Assembly: GCA_903854305.1 (NCBI GenBank)
Contig: CAINWC010000281.1
Span: 1 to 12,104 of the forward strand
Origin: an uncultured Pseudomonadota bacterium
GTDB taxonomy: Bacteria > Pseudomonadota > Gammaproteobacteria > Burkholderiales > Methylophilaceae
Direction: 5' to 3'
DNA: 12,104 nucleotides
Under the pieces are notes generated by a model that did no database searches, was not told where the DNA came from, and saw nothing but the letters and a program-made list of their open reading frames with translations. The position numbers and the translations under genes were made by a program. This document shows, piece by piece, positions 6,932 through 12,104 of this stretch (positions are counted from its first letter, which is position 1; every line of letters begins with the position of its first letter).

Positions 6932-8036
6932 TTAAACTCCCTGTTTCAAACTTTCCATAATAAACGGGTCGAGGTCGCCATCTAGCACGCCTTGGGTATT
7001 GCCTATTTCTACGTTGGTGCGCAAGTCTTTAATGCGGCCCTGGTCCAACACGTAACTGCGGATTTGATGTCCCCATCCGATATCAGTTTTAGCGTCTTCA
7101 AGTGCTTGTTTTTCAGCATTACGCTTGTTTAACTCTAAGTTATACAACGCGCCTTTTAGCATACTCATGGCTTCGTCGCGGTTTCGATGTTGCGAGCGGT
7201 CATTTTGACATTGCACGACCACACCAGTAGGAATATGCGTAATGCGCACAGCAGAATCGGTTTTATTGATGTGTTGGCCACCCGCACCAGAAGCGCGATA
7301 GGTATCTACGCGCAAATCAGCGGGGTTGATGTCAATTTGAATACTGTCGTCCACTTCAGGAAAAATCTGCACGCTGGCAAAGCTGGTGTGGCGCTTGGCG
7401 TTAGAATCAAAAGGCGATTTGCGCACCAATCGATGCACGCCATTCTCAGTACGAAGCGTTCCGTAAGCATAATCGCCGGTAATCTTGATGGACGCGCCTT
7501 TAATACCCGCCACATCACCATCTGAAAGCTCGAGCACTTCTACCTTGAAGCCTTTGCGCTCGGCGTAGCGCAAGTACATGCGCAGCAACATATTGCACCA
7601 ATCTTGCGCCTCAGTGCCGCCACTGCCTGACTGAAACTCCACAAAGCAATTTGCGCTATCAAGCTCGCCCGAAAACATGCGCTGAAATTCCATCTCGGCG
7701 ATTTGTTTTTCCAACGCTTGCGAATCCGTTTCTACACTTGATAACGTATCGTCATCTGCTTCTTCACGCGCCATATCAAATAGCTCTTGCGCGTCTTTTA
7801 AGTTGGTTTCTAGGCCTTGTAGATTATGCACAATCAGCTCTAAACTGCGCTTTTCTTTGCCAAGCTTTTGTGCCTTTTCGGCATTGTTCCAAATGTTAGG
7901 GTCTTCCATCAACCCGTTCACTTCTTCTAAGCGTTGCGACTTAGTCTCAAAGTCAAAGATACCCCCGAAGGGCGTTATTGCGTTCGACTAAATCGACTAA
8001 GCGATTGGCAATAATATTGAGTTGTTCGGCTTCCAT
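6932..8036 (-). CDS. prfB: Peptide chain release factor 2 (programmed +1 frameshift)
   Basis: RF2 recognises UGA and UAA stop codons and triggers peptide release. The gene is in two frames. The first 27 codons start at ATG 8036 ([20 protein letters not shown]) and end in an in-frame TGA at 7955-7953. The remaining 340 residues continue from GAC at 7954 in the +1 frame, so the effective join is 8036-7956 plus 7954-6932. The 367-residue product is close to E. coli RF2 (365). The SPF codon-recognition tripeptide ([13 protein letters not shown], 207-209) distinguishes it from RF1. The catalytic GGQ loop is [12 protein letters not shown], with GGQ at 252-254; the residue four before the first Gly is Ala, not the Thr of E. 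coli K-12. RF2 levels are expected to autoregulate through the frameshift. lysS follows two bases later. Confidence 0.97.
7953..7967 (-). other. prfB programmed +1 frameshift site
   Basis: Minus-strand codons CGG GGG TAT CTT TGA form the recoding signal: an internal Shine-Dalgarno-like GGGGG, the slippery CTT, and TGA followed by C (the poorly read TGAC context). The layout and spacing match the E. coli signal, which has AGG instead of CGG as the first codon. At low RF2, the CTT-bound tRNA slips one base and translation resumes at GAC. Confidence 0.95.
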
Positions 8037-8078
8037 AATCGCTTCTATAAATGACTTGCAGTGCTGTTAAAAGGCGAC

Positions 8079-8084
8079 ATTATA
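8079..8084 (-). promoter_or_regulatory. Candidate -10 element for prfB-lysS
   Basis: A perfect TATAAT reads on the minus strand 42 bases upstream of the prfB ATG and 28 bases beyond the upstream gene's stop codon. The -35 region (about 8102-8107) reads GTAAAA, a weak match to consensus. The position fits a separate promoter for prfB-lysS. Confidence 0.4.
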
Positions 8085-8112
8085 CAGTAAAGGACGCCCC
8101 TTTTTACTCCAC

Positions 8113-9213
8113 TCAAACGCACCAAGCGCCATCAAGATAAATCACCTGCTCATCTAGCGTGACTTGTTCGGTCACTGCAAATACATCTATGTGGTATTTA
8201 CCGTCGCCGCGTTTAAAGTTGGGTTTACCGTAGATGCCATGTTTGGCGCCTAAGGACAAGTGCACGCCGCACATGCGCTCAAAGCTGCCTATATCGCTAA
8301 CGCTGCGGTCTTTGGTGAAGGCTCGATTCAGGCCAAAGCCGATTTCGCGTAACCAGACCACATCCTCGTCGGCGCGAATATTGGCCAGTACTGCGTCAAA
8401 TTCTGGCGTGCTGCCTTCAGTGGCAACCACTTGGCCTTTTTCAACAATCAAGGTGATCGGTTTAGCTGGGCGATTGACTCTGTACTGGGTGTCGCCAAAG
8501 GCAAAAATGCGCACACGACCATGCACAGACTCAAGATCGCGCGCTTCGGTGAACACCTCACCAATAGGAAACTGACCACCTACATTTTGCATCTCACTGT
8601 AATCGCCCACATTGAGTTTGGCTGATTCAAAAGGTGAATCAAAGACCAAGCGGGCATCGGGAAACTGATCACCACCACTGTCTAAGCAACCATATTGCGC
8701 TTGGTCGATAATCGCTTTGAGGCTGCTTCCTACACCGCGAAAATACACTGGGTCATATGCAAGCGCATCGAGGTAGTAACGCACTTCTGCACCTATCATA
8801 CGACTTAAATGCGGATGCTCGATAACCTTGAGTCCACGCTTAAACAGCTCAACACGGATGCGAAAAGCCTCCAGCCTGAAGTTGGTCGATTGAACCAAAA
8901 CCACCAAGTCTGAGGCAGCTAATCCAGCAAATACCGCTAGCACAGTATCGGGGCTATTTTTGCCAAAGTCGATGAATTGCGCCTCTGGCAGGCAGTGCTG
9001 ATAAGCTTGCGTTAAAATGTTAGCCAATTCACAAGCGGTATCAAATACCACCACCGCTTTGTGCGGGGCAGCGTGTTGGACGACATGAGTCAATATATCG
9101 TTCAAGTTCTTTTCAGCAACGCAAACTAGCGTAGCGCTTATCTCTTCGAGCTTAACTACATCAATGCTTCCATTAAGTTCATTGGAAAATTCTGTCGTGT
9201 TAATTATCGCCAT
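8113..9213 (-). CDS. Divergent M29-like metallo-aminopeptidase (leucyl aminopeptidase / AmpS-AmpT type)
   Basis: The 366-residue protein has no signal peptide. Its C-terminal half resembles the M29 peptidase core: GEVFTEA (Glu219), LREIGFGLN (Glu290), GVHLSLG (His318) and KYHIDVF (His341, Asp343). These correspond, from memory of the family, to the dinuclear metal ligands. The family Tyr seven residues after the first His appears to be replaced by His325, with a Tyr at 328. The N-terminal half is poorly recognisable to me. The frame extends to 9279, but that would overlap arsC by about 60 bp. ATG 9213 is preferred: it lies four bases after the arsC stop and suggests coupling with arsC, although no clear Shine-Dalgarno is present. 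Substrate is unknown, and a non-peptidase role is possible. Confidence 0.65.
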   Translation of the reverse strand: MAIINTTEFSNELNGSIDVVKLEEISATLVCVAEKNLNDILTHVVQHAAPHKAVVVFDTACELANILTQAYQHCLPEAQFIDFGKNSPDTVLAVFAGLAASDLVVLVQSTNFRLEAFRIRVELFKRGLKVIEHPHLSRMIGAEVRYYLDALAYDPVYFRGVGSSLKAIIDQAQYGCLDSGGDQFPDARLVFDSPFESAKLNVGDYSEMQNVGGQFPIGEVFTEARDLESVHGRVRIFAFGDTQYRVNRPAKPITLIVEKGQVVATEGSTPEFDAVLANIRADEDVVWLREIGFGLNRAFTKDRSVSDIGSFERMCGVHLSLGAKHGIYGKPNFKRGDGKYHIDVFAVTEQVTLDEQVIYLDGAWCV

Positions 9214-9217
9214 TAGA

Positions 9218-9646
9218 TTAGTGGGCTGCTTTTGCAACAAGATTGACCACCTCACCGTCTTCTTTAGTAAAAACACCAATGCTTGGGTTTTCTAAGATTT
9301 CCAATACCAGCTCAGATGGACGACATAACTTCACACCTTTTACCGTCACCACAATGGGGCGATTGATTAAAATTGGATGTTGCAACATGGCATCAATCAA
9401 AGCGTCATCCGACAGCGTTAAATCATCTAAACCAAGCTCATTATAAGGTGTGCCTTTTTCACGCAATAAATCACGCGGAGTAATGCTCATGGCGAAAATT
9501 AATTCAAGCAAACGTTCACGCGTAGGCGGGTTCTTTACATACTCAATCACTTCCGGCTCAACGCCGCTAGCTTGAATCATAGCCAAAGTATTACGTGAAG
9601 TGCCGCAGGCCGGGTTATGGTAAATCGTTATTTTATTGTTAGGCAT
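9218..9646 (-). CDS. arsC: Arsenate reductase, glutaredoxin-dependent ArsC family
   Basis: The 142-residue protein resembles the R773 plasmid ArsC throughout. It has the thioredoxin-fold active site HNPACGTSRNT (catalytic Cys14 in an H-X3-C-X3-R motif, His10 and Arg18), and LLQHP-like LQHPILINRPIVV with Arg96 and LCRPSE with Arg109. Arg62 in DLLREKG fills the third arginine position. Such enzymes reduce arsenate to arsenite with glutathione and glutaredoxin. ATG 9646 is preferred over a TTG one codon upstream; the Shine-Dalgarno is weak. No arsR, arsB or acr3 gene is adjacent. It is transcribed divergently from the phosphate transport genes and overlaps none of its neighbours. YffB/Spx-like relatives share the fold, but the full set of arginines favours a true ArsC. 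Confidence 0.92.
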   Translation of the reverse strand: MPNNKITIYHNPACGTSRNTLAMIQASGVEPEVIEYVKNPPTRERLLELIFAMSITPRDLLREKGTPYNELGLDDLTLSDDALIDAMLQHPILINRPIVVTVKGVKLCRPSELVLEILENPSIGVFTKEDGEVVNLVAKAAH

Positions 9647-9685
9647 CAAAGTTGATCTTTATCATTTAATATTCAATTATTTCAT

Positions 9686-9691
9686 TTTATA
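9686..9691 (-). promoter_or_regulatory. Candidate -10 element for arsC
   Basis: TATAAA reads on the minus strand in the arsC / DUF47 intergenic region, 39 bases upstream of the arsC ATG. No convincing -35 is seen. The rest of the 9647-9795 intergenic region is AT-rich and has no TGTCA-type Pho repeats. Confidence 0.3.
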
Positions 9692-9795
9692 CTCGCAGAT
9701 TTAACCACAGGCAGTTAAAATCACGAAATAACTATAAATTAACAATTTAGACATAAATTCGAAACAAAATTGTAATAATTACGAGAGGATAAAAT

Positions 9796-10452
9796 ATGGC
9801 AAACGTCGTTTTTGGTCGGTTGATGGCAGCAATATCACCGCGCAATGATAATTACTTTGTACTATTTAACAACTTAGCAGATTGCGCTGTAAAGGGCTCT
9901 AAAGTACTGGCAATGATGACTGCGGTAAATGATCCTGAAAAATTTGAAGAACATTTCGCTGAAATTAGAAAAATTGAATCTGAAGCGGATGAATACACCA
10001 AAGAAATTCTCATTTCATTACATAAAACATTTATTACCCCGTTTGATCGCCGTGAAATTCGCGAATTAGCCATGGCCTTAGATGACATTATTGATTACAT
10101 GGAAGATATTCCACAGAGCTGTAAAATCTATGGCAACTCTAACTTTACGCCAGAAATGGTGGCGCTCGGCCAGATTTTATTGCGTGCGGCTGAAAAAGTT
10201 CGCGATGCTGTAAACATGCTATCAGACATGAAAAATGCAGAGCGTATTTTACGCACTTGCGAAGAAATCAGCGGCATTGAAGGCGAAGCGGACCACGTAA
10301 TGCGCGCAGGGATGCATCGTTTATTTGCAGAGGAATCTGACGCTCGCGTGATTATTCGCTCAAAAGAACTTTATGATCTTTTTGAAGAAGCGGTAGATAG
10401 CTGCGAAGACGTTGCAGACGTGATTCACGGCGTAGTGCTAGAACGAATTTAA
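9796..10452 (+). CDS. DUF47 / PhoU-like phosphate transport accessory protein (TIGR00153 type)
   Basis: The 218-residue protein is predicted to be a helical bundle with no signal peptide or membrane segment, hence cytoplasmic. Recognisable family blocks are EADEYTKEILISLHKTFITPFDRREI (about 64-89) and LAMALDDIIDYMED (90-104). A second related block near the C-terminus is LFEEAVDSCEDVADVI. The acidic D-x-x-x-D/E pattern is the metal-binding signature of PhoU-type helical repeats. DUF47 genes typically sit directly upstream of pit, as here (12 bp gap). This suggests that the protein modulates the adjacent low-affinity phosphate transporter; that role is inferred from context. The ATG at 9796 has a strong Shine-Dalgarno, GAGAGGA, six bases upstream. 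Confidence 0.92.
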   Translation: MANVVFGRLMAAISPRNDNYFVLFNNLADCAVKGSKVLAMMTAVNDPEKFEEHFAEIRKIESEADEYTKEILISLHKTFITPFDRREIRELAMALDDIIDYMEDIPQSCKIYGNSNFTPEMVALGQILLRAAEKVRDAVNMLSDMKNAERILRTCEEISGIEGEADHVMRAGMHRLFAEESDARVIIRSKELYDLFEEAVDSCEDVADVIHGVVLERI

Positions 10453-10464
10453 GGCGGAAATCTA

Positions 10465-11466
10465 ATGATAGATCATGCGCTTCTAATCATGGCCTTGCTG
10501 ATATTGGTGGCCTTAATATTCGATTTTTTAAATGGCTTCCACGATGCAGCAAACTCCATTGCACTAATGGTTTCAACGCGCTTACTCACGCCACAAGCTG
10601 CCGTAGTTTGGGCCGCTTTTTTCAACTTAGTCGCCTTTCTATTCTTTGGCCTGCATGTCGCCAACACTGTGGGTAAAGGTATTATTTCAAAAGAGATCAT
10701 CGACAATGCCGTGATATTTGGTGCGCTTGGTGGCGCCATCTCGTGGAATTTGATTACCTGGTGGTTTGGTATCCCTTCGTCGTCATCTCATGCTCTAGTG
10801 GGTGGCTTAGTCGGTGCGGGCGTTGCCAAATCTGGTACTGGCGCTATTGTTGCAGCAGGTCTTCTTAAAACCTCGCTTGCGATTATTTTATCGCCGCTGT
10901 TTGGGCTTTTATTAGCGCTCATACTTTCGGTTGCGGTGTTATGGATATACGAAAAATCATCGCCCTACCCCACGGAGCGTAGATTCAATAAATTGCAATT
11001 CGTTTCATCATCGCTCTATAGTTTAGGCCACGGCGGGAACGATGCACAAAAGACCATGGGTATTATTGCCGTGCTGTTATATGCAAACGGCTATTTACAT
11101 GGTGATTTTAACGTGCCATTTTGGGTGGTTATTTCATGTCAGATCGCCATGGGCTTAGGCACGCTGTTTGGCGGCTGGCGCATTGTGCGTACTATGGGCA
11201 TGGGCATTACGCGTATTCGTCCATCTGGTGGCTTTTGTGCACAAACTTCGGGTGCAATTGCTTTGTTTATCGCCACATCACTAGGCATTCCAGTTTCGAC
11301 CACACACACCATCACAGGTGCGATTATTGGTGTTGGTATGTCAAGACGTGTTTCAGCCGTACGCTGGGGCTTAGCTTCGCGCATCGTCTGGGCATGGGTG
11401 CTCACCATTCCATGTGCAGGCTTGATTGCCGCAATGAGTTATCACTTAGGCCGCACATTTTTGTAA
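10465..11466 (+). CDS. pit: Pit-family inorganic phosphate transporter
   Basis: A 333-residue integral inner-membrane protein with the internally duplicated PiT architecture. The first half contains FLNGFHDAANSIA (about 21-33) and WWFGIPSSSSHALVGGLVGAG. The second half repeats these as LGHGGNDAQKTMGII and LGIPVSTTHTITGAIIGVG. These GxxDxxN and SS/TTH motifs are the phosphate-binding signature elements of the family. Such carriers import metal-phosphate (and arsenate) using the proton gradient. At 333 residues it belongs to the shorter class, without the large central loop of E. coli PitA (499). It is 12 bp downstream of the DUF47 gene, with an AAGGCGGA ribosome-binding site at the stop of that gene, so the two are cotranscribed and probably coupled. 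Confidence 0.96.
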   Translation: MIDHALLIMALLILVALIFDFLNGFHDAANSIALMVSTRLLTPQAAVVWAAFFNLVAFLFFGLHVANTVGKGIISKEIIDNAVIFGALGGAISWNLITWWFGIPSSSSHALVGGLVGAGVAKSGTGAIVAAGLLKTSLAIILSPLFGLLLALILSVAVLWIYEKSSPYPTERRFNKLQFVSSSLYSLGHGGNDAQKTMGIIAVLLYANGYLHGDFNVPFWVVISCQIAMGLGTLFGGWRIVRTMGMGITRIRPSGGFCAQTSGAIALFIATSLGIPVSTTHTITGAIIGVGMSRRVSAVRWGLASRIVWAWVLTIPCAGLIAAMSYHLGRTFL

Positions 11467-11498
11467 TGCATTGATATTAAAAAGCCATCAACTAAAAT

Positions 11499-11520
11499 AG
11501 GTCTCTTCGGAGGCCTTTTT
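11499..11520 (+). terminator. Intrinsic terminator after pit
   Basis: AGGTCTC (11499-11505), a TTCG tetraloop and GAGGCCT (11510-11516) form a 7-bp stem with one G-U pair, followed by TTTT. It starts 32 bases after the pit stop codon and insulates the downstream Pho-type promoter. Confidence 0.9.
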
Positions 11521-11532
11521 ATTGTAATAAAA

Positions 11533-11581
11533 TTGTCACTGTCATATTTGTCATAAACTTGTCACATTAAGTGTTTAACAT
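11533..11581 (+). promoter_or_regulatory. Pho box promoter of pstS
   Basis: TTGTCAT (11548-11554), a four-base AAAC spacer and TTGTCAC (11559-11565) form a canonical 7-4-7 Pho box with an 11-bp period. Two further TGTCA half-sites lie just upstream: TTGTCAC at 11533-11539 and CTGTCAT at 11539-11545. TAACAT (11576-11581) sits 11-16 bases beyond the box, where the -10 element of a Pho promoter is expected, and matches four of six consensus bases. The pstS ATG lies 44 bases downstream. PhoB-dependent induction by phosphate starvation is inferred. Confidence 0.85.
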
Positions 11582-11625
11582 TCGTTTCAGTTTAAGAAAC
11601 AACTTTTAACTCTGATGGAGCTTTT

Positions 11626-12104
11626 ATGAACAAAATGCTAACCAAATCTATGCGAATTGCAGCTTTGCTTGCAGTTACATTTTCAACAACACACGTTTTT
11701 GCTGCCGACAAAATCATTAAAATTGATGGTTCAAGCACGGTATATCCAATCACTGAAGCGATGGCTGAAGAATTCCAAAAATCACAAAAAGTAAAAGTCA
11801 CTGTGGGTGAATCTGGTACTGGCGGTGGCTTCAAAAAATTCTGCCGTGGTGAAACAGATATTTCTGATGCATCACGCCCTATTACTCAAAAAGAAATGGA
11901 CTCATGTAAAGAAGCTGGTATTCAATACATTGAGTTACCAATTGCTTATGATGCATTAACAGTCGTAGTCAACTCAAAAAATGACTGGGTAAAAAGCTTG
12001 AGCGTTGAAGAGCTAAATAAGATCTGGAAACCAGGTTCTAACGTTAAAAACTGGAAACAAGTAAACCCAGCGTATCCTGATAAAGCCATGGGTCTATATG
12101 GTCC
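11626..12104 (+). CDS. pstS: PstS-family phosphate ABC transporter substrate-binding protein (3'-truncated by window edge)
   Basis: Only the first 159 codons are in the window. A Sec signal peptide ([20 protein letters not shown], cleavage near VFA/A at about 26-27) directs the protein to the periplasm; no lipobox cysteine is seen. The mature chain starts with [20 protein letters not shown], then [19 protein letters not shown] and DISDASRPI. These are the phosphate-binding loops of the DGSST-type PstS branch (SphX-like), rather than the E. coli PstS type, which begins with an ITGAGASFP motif. The protein would deliver phosphate to a PstCAB permease, presumably encoded beyond the window. The ATG at 11626 has a GGAG ribosome-binding site (11617-11620) five bases upstream. 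The upstream Pho box supports the assignment. Confidence 0.95.
   Translation, partial: MNKMLTKSMRIAALLAVTFSTTHVFAADKIIKIDGSSTVYPITEAMAEEFQKSQKVKVTVGESGTGGGFKKFCRGETDISDASRPITQKEMDSCKEAGIQYIELPIAYDALTVVVNSKNDWVKSLSVEELNKIWKPGSNVKNWKQVNPAYPDKAMGLYG

Noticed and set aside
7306..7525. ORFs on both strands overlapping the middle of prfB
   Set aside because: RF2 motifs (SPF, GGQ) account for this DNA in the prfB frame; the others are shadows.
8085..8112. Possible terminator after the M29-like gene (AAAGG/CCTTT stem on the minus strand)
   Set aside because: The stem is only 5 bp and no T-tract follows in the direction of transcription. The region is better explained as a promoter for prfB.
9214..9279. 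Upstream extension of the M29-like protein to 9279
   Set aside because: It would overlap arsC coding sequence by about 60 bp and adds a 22-residue segment with no family resemblance. The ATG at 9213, next to the arsC stop, is more natural.
9652..9665. FNR/Anr-like box TTGAT-CTTT-ATCAT upstream of arsC
   Set aside because: It matches nine of ten consensus bases, but lies between the putative -10 and the start codon. A one-mismatch hit of this kind is readily expected by chance in a 12-kb AT-rich window.
11121..11474. 117-codon plus-strand ORF inside pit, rich in His, Cys, Tyr and Trp
   Set aside because: It is a frame-shifted shadow of the conserved pit coding sequence. The odd composition comes from the second frame of membrane-protein codons, and no ribosome-binding site or family match is visible.
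11592..11834. 80-codon minus-strand ORF antisense to the start of pstS
   Set aside because: It runs across the signal peptide and phosphate-binding loops of pstS and has no recognisable features of its own.

Overview
The window looks like chromosomal housekeeping and nutrient-transport DNA from a Gram-negative proteobacterium. It carries the isc iron-sulfur genes hscA-fdx, a prfB-lysS operon, an outer-membrane porin ending in Phe, and Pit and Pst phosphate uptake genes. The gene complement and moderate, slightly AT-rich composition fit a betaproteobacterium, possibly a Methylophilaceae (Methylotenera-like) methylotroph. That placement is inference; no rRNA is present to confirm it. There is no IS element, phage gene, CRISPR array, tRNA or rRNA.

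Layout. 1-1302 (+): the C-terminal half of HscA, then the Isc [2Fe-2S] ferredoxin. 1322-3534 (-): a SulP-family anion transporter followed by a beta-carbonic anhydrase, a probable bicarbonate-handling pair. 3709-5115 (-): a secreted porin with its own terminator and a well-formed Pho box upstream. 5254-8036 (-): prfB, with the conserved autoregulatory +1 frameshift, then lysS, then a hairpin-rich 3' region ending in a strong intrinsic terminator. 8113-9646 (-): an ArsC-type arsenate reductase followed by a divergent M29-like aminopeptidase. 9796-11466 (+): a DUF47/PhoU-like accessory protein and a Pit phosphate transporter, ending in a UUCG-loop terminator. 11626-end (+): the start of a PstS-like phosphate-binding protein, preceded by a Pho box.

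The unifying theme of the right half plus the porin is phosphate (and arsenate) handling. Pit is a constitutive-type low-affinity route, PstS is a Pho-controlled high-affinity route, and ArsC could reduce arsenate that leaks in through phosphate carriers. The 7-4-7 direct repeat upstream of the porin suggests that this outer-membrane channel belongs to the same phosphate-starvation regulon. This is the most testable new idea in the window. No clearly undescribed multi-gene system is evident.
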